DNA of 64,000 nt from Emiliania huxleyi CCMP1516 (taxonomy: Eukaryota; Haptophyta; Isochrysidales; Noelaerhabdaceae): positions 839,783 to 903,782 of the forward strand of contig NW_005196756.1 in assembly GCF_000372725.1 (NCBI RefSeq), read 5' to 3'. The notes beneath the pieces are model-generated. The model was not told where the DNA came from, did no database searches, and was given only the letters and a program-made list of their open reading frames with translations. Below are positions 21,111 through 32,570 of the stretch, in pieces (within the stretch, counting starts at the first letter, position 1; each line of letters opens with the position of its first letter). The position numbers and the translations under genes were made by a program.

Positions 21111-24100
21111 CTATGAGTCACATGCTAGGCTTGGCGGCGGCGGCACGCCCGTTGCGGACAGGGCGCGATGCGGACGCCGGCGAGGCGGCGGCGGCCCGCT
21201 TTCGTCGTCAAACTCGCCCCACTCGCAAGCGACATCAGCGTTCGGGGAGGAGGACGCACCCGCTGCACCGGAGAGCACCTCTGGATACACGACGTTGGCG
21301 GTGACGTGACGCCCGTCCGCACGGGGAGGGATGGCGAACCGGATGTTGTCGGGATGCCCGACGCGCGACGCGGCGACGTAGAGCTGCCCATGCGCAAAGC
21401 AAATCTCTGCCTCGCTGCCACCCTCTGCCAGCAGTGTCTGATGCTCGTTGGGCAGATGGACGCACAACGCCTCGACGGGAGGCGAGCGCTCGTAGAGGTG
21501 GAACTCGAAGATCCGCCAGCATGCCTCGCAGGCACCGATGCACCGAGCGTCCTGAAAGTTCTGTATCTCGTCGACATCGATCGCGTCGTTCTCACCGCAG
21601 ACGCAAGTCATCGCACGGTCGGGGCCCTTGTACACGTATTTGTAGAGGTACTTCACAGAGCTGACGGAGCAGCACACCTCGACGTTGATGTGCGCATCGT
21701 ACTTTAGCAACAGGTACGGGCTGTAAGGGACGACCCATCGGTTGTCGACAACGCGGCCCTTGTGGATTACGGGCGGCGCTCCAACCTCTGGAGGACGTCG
21801 ACGGTATTCGGGGTAGATCTCCATCTCGCTGAAAGTCGTGGCCGCATGAAACGGCTTCGGGAAGCCTTTAGTGCAGAAACCCTCCTTGCTGAGGCACGGC
21901 GCTCCACGGTTACGAGTGCAGTCATTGTGCACCATATGTTCCAGCACGGCCTCGTGCAGCCTGACGGCTTGATCGTACGCTTTGGCCTGCTCGTCGTCAT
22001 TCGGGCGAGGGCCAACTGGCAGCGGCGGTATCTCTGCGAGAACGGTGTCGTCAATCTCGTCGGCACAGGTGAGGCGGAACTGGCTATCGAGGATACACAA
22101 GATGTGACCGTGCGGCAGCCCACGCTTTTGAAACTCGGTGACGGAAAGGTTCGCATTGGCGGTCCCAAAGATCGCTTTTTCTTTGATGTCGGTCAGCAGT
22201 TCATTCAGCTTTTGACGAAAGACTCGGCTCACAATGTCTGGTCGATCGCACGCCTTGAGCCCCTTGGGGAGGGAGTTGACAATCTCGGGCCAGTTAGGAT
22301 TGCACGTGAACGTGATGAAGAAGGACGGTTTACCGTGCGCGCGAACGACCGCCATCGCATCTTGATAGCGTCGGTGCAGATCTCGATTGCCGCCGACGAA
22401 GCTGCTGCTGAGAACGACACGCTTGCCGATTTTCTTGCCAGCGTCCCCCGCTGCGACATGGTCGACGAGGTTTTGATAGAGCACGGCCCGAATAGTTGTC
22501 TGATTGTGACGCTGCCATTGCAGCCTGCAATGCTCCGCCTTTGCAAAGGCGCTGCATACGTACTCCTAAAGACATGGACGTGCGATCGTGAGCAATGTAG
22601 GCAGCACGCGCTCTCGGGGCATGCCTCTCGTTTACGTGCCTGAAAGAGACGGCACGACATGAGGAGCGAGTTTGCCCCGTCTTGGTCGACACGCCACTGC
22701 ACACGATAGGCGTAGAAGTCGCAGGGACTGACGGACTGCTTGCTGCCAGTCTTGGTCATCCCGATCTTCCATCCGTCGTCGCCAGCTGGATGGAGGATGA
22801 CGAAGTGAAGTGGGTCGTACCCTCGATGTGTCTCGTTGATTGTCTTGAGCGCGCCCCCCCGCATCTTGACCACGATATCTCGGCCATTCTCATCGGCGTC
22901 GGGCTTGAGAACAGCCACCTCGGCGTAATCTTGGCGGCCGTAGGTTTTGTCACTGGGCGCGTTGTACCTCCGAGGGTGCGAGGTAGCAGGACCGTCGCCG
23001 GGAGGGGGCGGAGGACGAGCGTCGGCGTTGATGACAATCTTGGCCTTCGTCTCGTTGCCGCCCGTACGCTCGTACGCCTACGAGGAGGACCGAAAGAATA
23101 AGTCAATATGGTTCATTTGCAGCGCGGCACACGCAGCACGGCGCTTACCTTGACAAAGTCTTGGACGTACGGGTTGTGCTCGGTGATCGCCTTTTGCATG
23201 ATCTCGAGGCATTCACGGACACGTTCCTTCTCGGCTTGAGACGTATCGGCTGGCAGGTAGATCGCGCCCATTCGATAGTCGATCTGTTGGCACTCGCTCA
23301 TGGACGGGTCATTGATGTACGTCTGAACGAATTGTTTCGACTGGTTGTCATTCGGAGCGAGGGACCCGATGAAGTGGTGGACTCTGCCCTGGATCACGAC
23401 GGTCGGACTCCACGTGCTTGAGCCCGGAAGATTGTTCGGCCGCTTGACCTTTTGCGAGGCGAATGCTAGCGTGTTGTTGATGGCGCGGGCAAACTTCCGA
23501 AGTGTCTTGCCGACGACGCCATCAGCATCGTGCCACAATTTGGTGACTTCCGGACAGGGCGTGCAGATGGGCGGGAGCGAGACCTTGTTCTTCTTGCAGC
23601 ATATGGAGCCGTAAGTAGGGTTGGTCGAGGTGACCTCGCCCGGAAGCAGCTCGGCGCCACAGCCAGCGCACGTGGTGGAGGTGCTCTGCTCTTCCTTTGT
23701 GAGAGCGAGCCTACGGTATGAAGAAAGTAGCACGTGTTAGGATCGTGCAGAGTGCGGCCGGGGCGGTGTCACGGCGGGCGCACTTGCCAACGTCGCTCCC
23801 CTCGACCAGCAGCGAGCCGTTGAGTATTTCGGAAGCGCGGCGGGCGGGGCGAGCGGCAGCCTGCCTCGCCCTTTTGGTCTGCCGACGCTCTCGTTCATCG
23901 TCCCTGTGCTTGTCACGCTGCCCGGAGCTCTCCTTCCTCCTCCGCACTCGGGACTGGTTTGCGGCCTGGCTGAGCTCGGTTGGACGATTGTTTGGCTTAC
24001 GCACTCGGGCGTCAAAGAGCCGGCTCTTCGCCTGACCGACCGTCTCCCTCGGGTTGTCCCTGGCTCGCTCCTCGGCGTCGTCCGTGAGGGACACGCCCTG

Positions 24101-24460
24101 CTCGGCAAAGTACTGGTCCTCCATGTATTGTGCCCACCCAGCCGTGTCGCCAGCAAAGGTGTCGAGGTACTCCCTCCTCGTGAGGATGTGGCGGCCGCGG
24201 ACGACGGTGCGGCTGAAGGGGACGGTTGCCGTGCCGCCGACCGACGGCAGGCAACCGAGGAATACAGCAAAAAGGAGAAGCCCGCACGCCATCCCGCAGT
24301 TCGTACTCAGCTGCCCAAACCACCCAACAGACGGACCGCGGCGGAGTTGCGGCGGCGGAGACACAGCGAAAGGCCGGTTGGCGAGGCGTTCCTTCTCCTG
24401 CTGACGGCGACGCGACCGCACAGAGACCTTCCTCGCGCCTGCTTGGCCGCAGGCCGTCAT
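21111..24460 (-). CDS. Helitron Rep protein with residual helicase tail
   Basis: Exons 24460-23784, 23710-23149, 23077-22640 and 22565-21111 sum to 3132 nt, an uninterrupted 1043-aa frame. The first part is basic. A zinc-ribbon-like region follows (CAGCGAELL, ICCKKNKVSLPP), then the Helitron_like_N signature (VVIQGRVHHFIGSLAP, YNAPSDKTYG, DPLHFVILHPAGDDGW). The HUH motif (KRGLPHGHILCIL) and the two-tyrosine motif (VKYLYKYVYKGPDRA) of the rolling-circle nickase are both present. After VHLPNEHQTLL the sequence jumps to CFAHGQLYVAASRVGHPDNI, which is helicase motif VI of the Pif1-type domain. Nearly all the helicase is therefore gone. The third intron (22566-22639) has a GC donor. I chose the ATG at 24460 because the TATA box at 24554-24561 would place transcription start after the upstream GTG frame. 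Confidence 0.85.
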
Positions 24461-24553
24461 CTCCGCCCTGTCTGGTGCACGGAGGTGCGGCGATGTGCTG
24501 CGGCGGGCTCCACGCGGCGGGCAAGCGAAGTTCGACCGGACCACGCTGCGGCC

Positions 24554-24561
24554 TTTATATA
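24554..24561 (-). promoter_or_regulatory. TATA-like box upstream of Helitron Rep
   Basis: TATATAAA on the minus strand lies about 95 bp upstream of the chosen ATG, within a GC-rich context where such a motif is rare. Confidence 0.45.
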
Positions 24562-24707
24562 TTGGACGTCAAACATCCCACGTGGGCTGATTCCACACCA
24601 CCAAGCACCAGAGATGGAGCGAGGAGACAGGACACACGGGAAGAGGGGTCTCCCTGAAGAGGTGGAGAGCCGAGGCCCGAGAGGCGCAAAATTCTGGCAG
24701 AAACTTG

Positions 24708-27029
24708 TTAGCAGCCTGGCGGTGCGGAGGTCGAGGCCTGGTGCGCAGAGGAAATGTAGATGGCGTACTGGCCGAGGAAGACGTCCTCGCAAATGTCGAC
24801 GCCATGGTCGGTGCCCGAGGCGCAAGCACCCGACGCCGGAACAGTGTTGGGGCCGGTCGGCGTGATCATCGTGGCGACGTCGAACCAGTAGTCGCAGCTC
24901 TCTTGAGTGCCGGCCTGTGCGCTGTTGACGTGGTTGGTGCAGTAGTGCATCCCGAGGCCCTGCGTCTTGTCGTGGTTGTCATTCTCAAGCTCGAGGTACT
25001 GGCCATCGAGGGCGATGCGGGCCATGTTAGTGTCATAGTAGAAGTTGAAGTAGACATCACCGCCACTCTGCCAGAAGATGGGGTCCTTTTCCTTGTTGGA
25101 AAGGCTCGTGGGAATGAATTCCTTCACCGGCCCGCCGGAGGTCACCTTGGTCCGGTAGTCGTTCTGGAAGTGGTCGAGCAAATCTTTCCCGGTGTGGCCA
25201 AGTGCAAACGCCCAGGTCTTGTACGCCTCGCAAGCCCCGTCCTGGTGGCGCACGATGGCCATGTGGTTGGCGGTCTTCTGAAAGACCGTCTGGTCCTTGT
25301 AGTCGGCCTTGAGCGCCCCTTTTGCGTCTGAGTAGGCAATGTCGGAGTCCCAGTAGGTGAATTTGCCCGCCGCAATTTGCCCGGCGTAAGGGCTGGTGCC
25401 ACCATACGCGCCAGAACCGTGGCCGTCGCTCGAGTGAATGTTCATTGCCAGTTCCCAGCCCCCGGGGGAGTCGGGGGTGCCGTCGCTGTCACAATCCACT
25501 TCGGACAAGTGCCGCGCGGGGTAGCCGAACGCAGCCTCGGCACCCGGTCCGCCGCCCTTGTCGTCACCGTCATCCACCGTCGAGGCCTCGCCGGCGGCAA
25601 GAAGAAGCCCCCCGGCGGCCGGCCTCTTGCTGTAGAAGCGAGAAAAGGCAAACTCGACCGAATCGCCAGAAGGAAGCTCGTAATCCTTGGCGGCGCCCTC
25701 GATGGCGCCCTCCGCCATTGCCGACGTGCGGAAGCGCCCCTCGGTGGGGTAGACGTCGCGCTTGCCGTTGCGCGGCCCGGACGACGAGAAGCTCTGCCCG
25801 ACGAGGCCTGCGAGAGGCCATTTCAAGTGGGGGGGGGGGGGTGTGATGGGAGAAAGCTGACAAATAAATGTGCCGGTCGTGTGCGCGAAGCACGCGTCAC
25901 GGATGGGCGGGCCGCATGCGGTGGCTGTGCGGCGGCGCGAGGGGCTGGCCGCGCCGTGCGTCTGCCCGAGCGTGACTGGCGCAGTGGCGCGAAGGGAGAG
26001 GTCGATGCGGTGCTCTGGGCCCGCGATGCGCCCATACGCAAAGTTGCCTCGCGCAGTCGCCTGCCACTCCGGCGTGGTGAAAGTGGCGCTGGAGTGCTTC
26101 GTCTCGACGGTGAGGGTGCCGCAGGAGTAGGACCGGCCTGGGCCCAAGAAGAAGTTGCGCTCGCCGCAGAGGCCGGTGATCATGTTTCGCCCCGTGTTGA
26201 ACTCGCTACGGGATGACATGACATGCATACATTTGCATGTGACATGTGCATGTTGCATGCACATGTCAGCGAGGCTGTCCCGGACTAATCCCCTCTGAGA
26301 GCGCGCACTTGAGCTCGTTGGCGCGGAAGACTGCGTGGACGAGCTCGCCCTCCTTTCGGCCCTTTGCGATGAAGTGCGCCTCGGTGATGAAGGAGCCGTC
26401 CACAGTCAGCCTGCCGTCGTGGAGCGCGAACGTGGCATCCTGCGGGGAACAGAGCGGCTGGGTGAAGCCTACTGGAGCTTCACTCGCGGCCAAGGACCTC
26501 AGCGCAAACCTCAGTCTTGATGTTGATCGCAAAGAACGGGGCGGAGTGGAAGCAGTACATCAGCCTGCGTGGGGCAAGCAGCACATCACCCTGCGAGCAT
26601 GCGGGCAGCGGGGCGAAGGGACGATCACGCGGTATCACACCCGTTGCGACCGCGAAAGTCGGCGCGCCCCCCACGAGCGAACGACAGGTGCGGATCTTTG
26701 ATGCCCTCGACAACGGCATCACAATCAACTGCCTCGGTGCGTCGTCGTATTTCGCGCCCGGTCGCTTTGAGTTGACCGAGTTCTGTAGCCTGGGCCGCCA
26801 ACTGCTTCTTCAGCTCCCTGGCCTCCGCCTCCTGGGCCGCAGTCCGCTTCGCCATATTTGACTCCATCTCCAACATCTTAGCGTTCATGCGTTCAATCAT
26901 CTGCGCAGCCTGCGCGGCCTTCTCGACCGCGGCAGCTAGTTGCACGCGCGAGACCTTGTCATCTCCCCGCACCCAACAATGAGAGGCAAGGCCGATGAAC
27001 AGCACCCACAAGGGTGCTCTGCCTCGCAT
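24708..27029 (-). CDS. Secreted coiled-coil / root-cap-like / fibrinogen-like protein
   Basis: Exons 27029-26686, 26564-26510, 26439-26309, 26205-25955 and 25807-24708 sum to 1881 nt (626 aa). The start MRGRAPLWVLFIGLASHCW is a signal peptide. An alanine-rich coiled coil follows to about residue 95. Then comes a region resembling root-cap/VWD-type extracellular domains (KDPHL, FHSAPFFAINI, LTVDGSFITEAHFIA, THGLVGQSF, AMAEGAIEG). The C-terminal half has a fibrinogen-like look (EVDCDSDGTP, GGWELAMNIHSSDG, many Trp/Tyr/Cys) and may bind carbohydrate. It is probably exported or cell-surface. The last intron (25808-25954) needs a GC donor; the third (26206-26308) contains a perfect hairpin. Domain names are resemblance only, and the third donor is the least certain. 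Confidence 0.65.
26240..26268. repeat. Perfect 13-bp hairpin inside an intron
   Basis: TGACATGTGCATG, a 3-nt loop (TTG), then the exact complement, within a CATG-rich tract of the third intron of the secreted-protein gene. Confidence 0.8.
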
Positions 27030-27053
27030 GACGCCCGAGTCGGCGATCGCCAC

Positions 27054-28475
27054 GAATGATCCGACGGACCAGCTTATGAAGTTATGAGCAGTCTGCTACG
27101 TACGTTCCCGGATTTTGACCGCGAGGAGTTCGAGGCGACTTTGGGCTACTCGCGGTCCATACAGACGTCCAGGCGTGACTGAAATTGGGCCCCCCACCTG
27201 CGCACCGCTATCAGTTCCTTTGTTTTTTTCGCTAGTCATGGCGCATGGGCGGGGCTTGCCTTTTTTTTACCCAATGGCAATGCGCAATGGCCGTAACCCA
27301 ATGGCATCTCCATAAACAAACCTAGGAAACAAAAGAGAGACCTTTCCGCGGCGGCGTCTCCAGTCACCACACGCTCCCCGCGCTGCTGGCAGTAAAGCCG
27401 TCGTCGGACGCATTACACACACCTTAGCTTTGGGGCCGGGGGGGGGGGCGGGCGGGGGCTCGTTGGCGGGAAGAGCGAGACCATAAAGAAGAAAAAACGA
27501 GTGCTGATGAAAGGTTGGCGCCTGACGAAGCGGTCGGAGGCATAGCAATCACAATACCACAGCTACACCTTTTGGAGGCGCCACGCTCCTGCATCTCTTC
27601 CGCATCCGCCCTCCGGATACGCCTCTGCCCCCTCCCACCCTCCCCGCCACGCCGAGCGCCCCTCCCTTTCCCCGCCCGCGCAGCTCTGACATCCAAGGTG
27701 CGTGTCGTCATCATCTGTCTCGCGTCCACCCATACCGCGTTGGTGTCCAGCAGGTCATGCAAAATAAATCTCAGAATAACCGATCGGTGTATCACACGCC
27801 CATTACAGATCACAGACGCCGCCGGCACGCACTCGCACTTCACACATGCTCAAACACAGCCCCACCAAAGCACAGCCCTGCTCAGAGTAGTCATGGACCG
27901 CGCGAAAAAAGAAAAAATCCCAAAAAATCGGCGCCTGCGGCGGGCTGGGGGACCCCATCTCCCCCCCGCATGGGTACCCCCTAGGGCCCTCGCCTCCCCC
28001 CAGAGCGACAACGTAGGTCGGCCCGTACAGTCTTATTTCAAACGTCAAAATCTGGTCTCTCTCTCTGAAGCACGGTGCACGCTCATTTCTGCAGTCGTCT
28101 ACTGTACTTGCGTCGCATTCGGCCGGCAGCCCGCCCGGGCCCCACGCGCCAGCCCACCCCTGACGCTAATCTTAGTCCTGACACTGGCACACGTTTCTGC
28201 ACATGCTGCCACTGGGAGTACCCCCCCCCCCCCCCAAGTCAGCCAGCCTGCCACCGCTCGTCGCTCCACCCCGCTGTCGCATTCACTTCTTCTCCCCCTG
28301 CCCACCCTTCTCCTCCGCCCCCGCCTTCGCATCCTCCGGAGGCGGCGTCCTGCGGCCGATGCATGGATGTGTCAGCAATTCCGCAGTGGTCTAGGAAGCG
28401 TGCGGGGAGGGTGGCTAGAAAATGAAGTGTCCAGGAGGTGTCTAGGAGGTGTCTAGGAAGCGCTTAGGGCAGCCG
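27054..28475. other. Intergenic, contains a dispersed repeat
   Basis: No gene is supported. Positions about 27790-27890 match, with few differences, segments at 57300-57395 (same strand) and 55135-55225 (opposite strand), so this is one copy of a roughly 100-bp dispersed repeat. C and G homopolymer tracts occur at 28220 and 27440. Confidence 0.55.
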
Positions 28476-28988
28476 TCACCGCGCGAGTATATCCCGCGCA
28501 AACGTGATCTTCTGCTGCAAGTACTCCGAGCCGCCTAGGAAGGTTGGGTGGGAAGTTCCGCGAAGCCTCTCGGAAGCGTCTGCCGCAGTCTTGGTGTTGC
28601 CCTTGGCGGGGTCGTTCATTGCGATCATTTTCTCCGCCACCTCGCGCACCTCCTCCTCGCTCGCCTTCCCGCCGACGTTCAGAATCTGCCTCGCCTCGGC
28701 CTGTGCGGCCGCGCTGCCAGCCGCGCGACCCGACCCCCGGCTCGCCGCCTGCCCCCCATCCTTGAGCGCCTGCTGGTAGGCCTCGAGGAACGCGCGCCCC
28801 ACCACCCCGCTCCCTGCCATCACCAGGTTGGCGAGCAGGCGGATGATCGGCGCGCCGACCCCGCCCGAGCCGTGCCGCACCGGGAGAAAGGCGGGCGACG
28901 CCAGCCTCGGCAGCCCGACTCTGCGCGGCGCGAGTGCCAGCGCGGTCGGCCGAGGGAGCCGTGTCGTGGCTAGCAGACCTCTCCGCAT
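28476..28988 (-). CDS. PAM16: PAM16/TIM16 (Magmas), mitochondrial import motor subunit
   Basis: An intronless 170-aa frame. Residues 1-43 are rich in Arg, Leu and Ala without acidic residues, as in a mitochondrial presequence. The core matches PAM16: RLLANLVMAGSGVVGRAFLE at the membrane-proximal helix, EARQILNVGGKASEEEVRE as the degenerate J-like region, and YLQQKITFARD near the end. PAM16 partners the J-protein PAM18 to regulate mtHsp70 at the TIM23 channel. An insertion of about 20 residues (GNTKTAADASERLRGTSHPT) before the final helix is longer than usual. Confidence 0.9.
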   Translation of the reverse strand: MRRGLLATTRLPRPTALALAPRRVGLPRLASPAFLPVRHGSGGVGAPIIRLLANLVMAGSGVVGRAFLEAYQQALKDGGQAASRGSGRAAGSAAAQAEARQILNVGGKASEEEVREVAEKMIAMNDPAKGNTKTAADASERLRGTSHPTFLGGSEYLQQKITFARDILAR

Positions 28989-30118
28989 GTGTGCGTGGAG
29001 TCGGGCGCCTTGCTGGAATTACTTTTTTTGGTGTGCCGGTGATAGTACTAGCACGCGCCAGTTCGCACCTGTGTCGAGCCTGTCTGCTGTGAGAGAGAGT
29101 TGTTTTGTTTAAATACTTTTTTTATAGGAAGCCTGCAGGAAGCCGAGCCCGGAGGGAGCTCGGGAATTTTTCGAATTTTCGTGGATTTTTCGCGAGTGAG
29201 CATCGTGCTCCACACGTGATGAGCATCGCTGCTGCTCGCCACCCCGGACTGGACCACTACAGGGTAGGGCAAAGCGCCATACCTGTTGCTTTCGGAACCA
29301 TGCGTGGTGAGAATGTCCACACACCTGCGGCTTGGGCGAGGGAGCCGCCACCGAGTGGAAGTGCGAGCGCGTGCACCACATCTCGTATCTCTTTTCTCGG
29401 CGGTGCCTGTTCTCACACGAAAACTAGGGCCCCCCACACCGGTGCGTGGTCGAGTCATTATAAGTGACCTGCCGCGGTGCTCGACCACGCACCAGGCAGG
29501 GGGGCCTGACCGAGGTGACTACCCGCAGCAGGATACTCTCTGGTCGCATCTAAACAATGGGAGTGCTCGCGGGAGAGTGATTGCTCCGCGGGAGAGGGAG
29601 CAGCTGCACGAAGCGGTGGTTTACCTATGGTGCAGACCGCGAATATAGCGGGCAGGGCTAGAGGGATAGAGAGGCCGCCAACGTCAGAGGCTCTCAGACA
29701 CCGACACGTGTCGAGGCTGCAGAGAGGCCGTGCCACGAGCAAAGCTGCAGCAGCCTTCGCCGGAGAGAGAGCTCGGATAGAGAGCGAATAGTAGAGTCGC
29801 GGCATCTCACACCTACAGCTGAGGAAGCTTCGGTGGCAGACCCGAGCCCACAGCGCAAACGCCAAGCTCAGCTCAGGACAGCCTCCGGCTCGCGCAGGAC
29901 AACCTCCAACTCAGCTGCGCTCCTGCCACCACGTCAACCGCACCGACAAAGACGAGAACAGCACGCGAAAGCCAAGCCTGCGTGCCGACTCCCAGCGACT
30001 CCGCAGGCGCCGCTGGTGAAAGTCGAGCGTGTCACTCGCCGGCAATCTTTTCTCTTTTTATTTGTTAAACACCGTCCCTGCGGCGCGAGCTGTCATCAGA
30101 TTTGCTGCTACGCTGTGA
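28989..30118. other. Intergenic, no gene recognised
   Basis: Short frames on both strands show no domain. The sequence GTGGATTTTTCGCGAGTGAGC near 29182 recurs at about 34276, 50 bp upstream of the HIG1-domain gene start, and may be a shared promoter or leader element. Confidence 0.45.
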
Positions 30119-31498
30119 ATGAATGAAACTTCCCAGCTGGACGTCAGTATGGGGGGCTTGTTCGGTGCATTCGGTTCACACCGTATACATCTCGGTTTAC
30201 CTACCTACCTCGACACGTGGCTCCGGCTGCGCACCGTTCCCGCCTCGGCCGTGTGGGACACTAGATCCACGCCAGCGCTCATCCGACAGGCCAACGGGCA
30301 GCCCTTCTCACAGGAGATCGCCCCTCGACGCTCCGACGAAGCTAGGACGGGGAACGACGCCGTCGTGGCGATGCGGGCCGCGCTGAACGGCCGCGGCAAC
30401 GCCAAGGTGGTGCGGCTCGGATGCTCGCCCTCGTGTCGAGAGGGGAGGCTGTGCCATGGGGACAGCCTCGCAGCCATGGCGCGAGAGCTCATCGGCGTAC
30501 GAGACGAGCGGCGCAGAGAGGGGCAGCAACGTGGAGACGCCCCAAAGCCACGCAAGCCGAGGGCAGACAAAGGGGTGCCGAGAGGCCCGCGAGCCCTCAA
30601 AGGCACAACGGCATACCAGATCGGGCACCTCAGTCTACTGCGGTTTCGGCACGGGCACGAGAGGCAAGTGTCACAGCGGACCCTCGACGCGGTGCGCGAA
30701 GCGCAGGGAGCTGGGGTCGAGCCGTGGAACACGGCAGAGCACGACAAGGCAGTCCACGGCCCAACGCCCGAAGGCGGGACGACGAACCCGATGGAGAGCG
30801 AGCCGCCAGCGAGCGAGACGTACGACGACGAGGGAGACGACGAGAGAGATAAGAGCGCCGCGGCGGACGACGAGATGGCCTTTATCGACGATGAGTTCTT
30901 CGAGCTTCCCGACGCGGCAACGGAGGGAGAGGCGGAGGGCGGGGGAAGCCAGAGTCAGTACAGCCAACAGAGCCAGGGGGGCGAGAGCGAGGGGAGCCAG
31001 AGCAGCCAGGGCAGCCGACGGACAGCGCACCGAAGGTCGCGGACAAATCGACAAGCCGCGGAACGATTCATGGACCGACTCCGTTTCGAACTCCTACAAG
31101 GAGGCAGCGGCGGGGACGGACACAGACACCCGGAAGACGCCAACGACGGCGACGAAGATGGAGAGAGGAGCGAGGACGAAGAGATGCCCGACCGCACAAC
31201 AGAGCCAGGGCCGAGCGAGCAACCACCCGAAACGAGCCATCCAAACGAAGGCAGCCAGACAGACGACGAATTCACAGTGATGGACGTAGAAGAGGAACAG
31301 CCAGAGGACGAGGCGCCCCAGCCGCCGAGGAAGCGAGGGCGCTTTGAGAATGAACGTAGCGATTCGATGAGTCAGGGAGGGGGGGCGAGCCAGCAGCATC
31401 ACGAGGGCGAGGAGCCGATGACGAAGACACAGAGACAGCGCCAACGCCAGCGGAAGCAGGGATCGCACCGGAAGCCACCCGTCAAGTTCAGACGCTAA
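30119..31498 (+). CDS. Acidic low-complexity 459-aa protein, unrecognised
   Basis: An intronless frame from ATG 30119 to TAA. The N-terminal third is mixed, with a Cys pair (LGCSPSCREGRLCHGD). The middle is strongly acidic with Ser/Gln runs (SQSQYSQQSQGG), and the C-terminus holds PPRKRGRFENE and a Gln/Arg tract that could be nuclear localisation signals. Other frames are also partly open, as expected for biased composition. I do not recognise the family. It could be a nuclear protein or part of a mobile element. Confidence 0.45.
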   Translation: MNETSQLDVSMGGLFGAFGSHRIHLGLPTYLDTWLRLRTVPASAVWDTRSTPALIRQANGQPFSQEIAPRRSDEARTGNDAVVAMRAALNGRGNAKVVRLGCSPSCREGRLCHGDSLAAMARELIGVRDERRREGQQRGDAPKPRKPRADKGVPRGPRALKGTTAYQIGHLSLLRFRHGHERQVSQRTLDAVREAQGAGVEPWNTAEHDKAVHGPTPEGGTTNPMESEPPASETYDDEGDDERDKSAAADDEMAFIDDEFFELPDAATEGEAEGGGSQSQYSQQSQGGESEGSQSSQGSRRTAHRRSRTNRQAAERFMDRLRFELLQGGSGGDGHRHPEDANDGDEDGERSEDEEMPDRTTEPGPSEQPPETSHPNEGSQTDDEFTVMDVEEEQPEDEAPQPPRKRGRFENERSDSMSQGGGASQQHHEGEEPMTKTQRQRQRQRKQGSHRKPPVKFRR

Positions 31499-32160
31499 CC
31501 GAGAGAATGGTGACAAGAAAGGGGGGACTCCGAACGGCCGAGCATGCCCTCGCATGCCGGACAATTAGGTAGGTCATAGACCTCCCCCCTCCCGATGAAC
31601 GTGGTTCAGGGTGGGTGTTCTGTTCATAAGTCATAAGGCTACTTACTTGTAACCACGATCGATGCGAGGACGCAAGTCCACCAAACTCGGCCATTCCAAC
31701 GGCCAGACCGCTCGCTTAAGGCTGATTGGCTAGACGAGCGGTCTACCTCCAACGGGGCTGACTGGCACAACGAGGAGAGGTCATCCGGATGTGGCGGGAC
31801 GCCGCCGGGCACCTGGTTGCTCTCCTCCGCCAGACAGCCCCTCCCGACGGGGACGCCACCACCCTCGCCCAGGGATCTACAATGCTGTCTTAAGGTCCGA
31901 CAGGTTCGGCACCGGGCACCGCCTCGGTATACAAAATGCGCTTGCGGGCGGACCCTTACAGATCACAGATCACCTACCTCGGTTTACGCAAATTCCTTGT
32001 TTGTGTTTCGCACCCGTAAACGGTGTGCTCCTTTTGGGTCGCATTCCCCTTGTTGTCACCAGTCGCACAACGCAAAGGAGCTAAAATCCCGCTCCTTCCT
32101 TAAATCACCTTGTGGCGGGATGCAAGGTTGCCGAAACAAAGATTAGCGCCGCAAAGGGAT
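31499..32160. other. Intergenic, no gene recognised
   Basis: I see nothing coding or structural that I can support between the acidic ORF and the MITE. Confidence 0.45.
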
Positions 32161-32334
32161 TTAACCCTGGTAGGTGGACAAAAGTCTGCGTTTTTCGGCC
32201 TCCCCTCCCTAACATTAGCCGGCCAAAATGTACCTGACCGGTTAATATTAGGGAGGGGGGGGCGGTCGGGTGTCAGACCTAGCGCTAGGCGTGCGAGGCT
32301 GACGTATTTTGGACAATCCACCTACCAGGGTTAA
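32161..32334. mobile_element. TTAA-flanked MITE (piggyBac-like), copy 3
   Basis: The 166-bp core (32165-32330) has the same 14-bp inverted repeats and TTAA on both sides as the copies at 11.5-12.0 kb. It is inserted in the opposite orientation and carries a few substitutions. Confidence 0.85.
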
Positions 32335-32570
32335 AAGTCGGCGCCACAGATAAGGGGGGTCCTCGAAGACCGGGAATGGCGGCGGCTCCGGCTCCCTCGG
32401 CTGGCAGCGGCCACGAGGAGTGGTTTGACCCGCCGTCTCCAGGTGTCGTGAACCAGGTGTGTTTATAAACTCTTAGTTAGTCCGCGTTTATAGGGGTCCC
32501 GTACCACGCGGAATCGGCCCTATCCAGTGCTCAAGTGCTCAAGTCCGCGTTTATAACATTCACACACTGC

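Larger units (their letters stand above)
20426..24561 (-). mobile_element. Helitron (rolling-circle transposon), internally deleted
   Basis: The leftward Rep gene lies inside. Downstream of it a strong GC hairpin (GGGCCCCGCCCCCC arms, about 20442-20478) is followed by a CTAG whose last base is at 20426, with T next (20425). This is the standard Helitron 3-prime end: hairpin, CTRR, inserted before T. A TATATAAA box at 24554-24561 probably drives the gene. The 5-prime TC end was not pinpointed but must lie left of the gene that ends at 24708. A copy of the last 130 bp occurs at 1393-1520. Confidence 0.75.
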
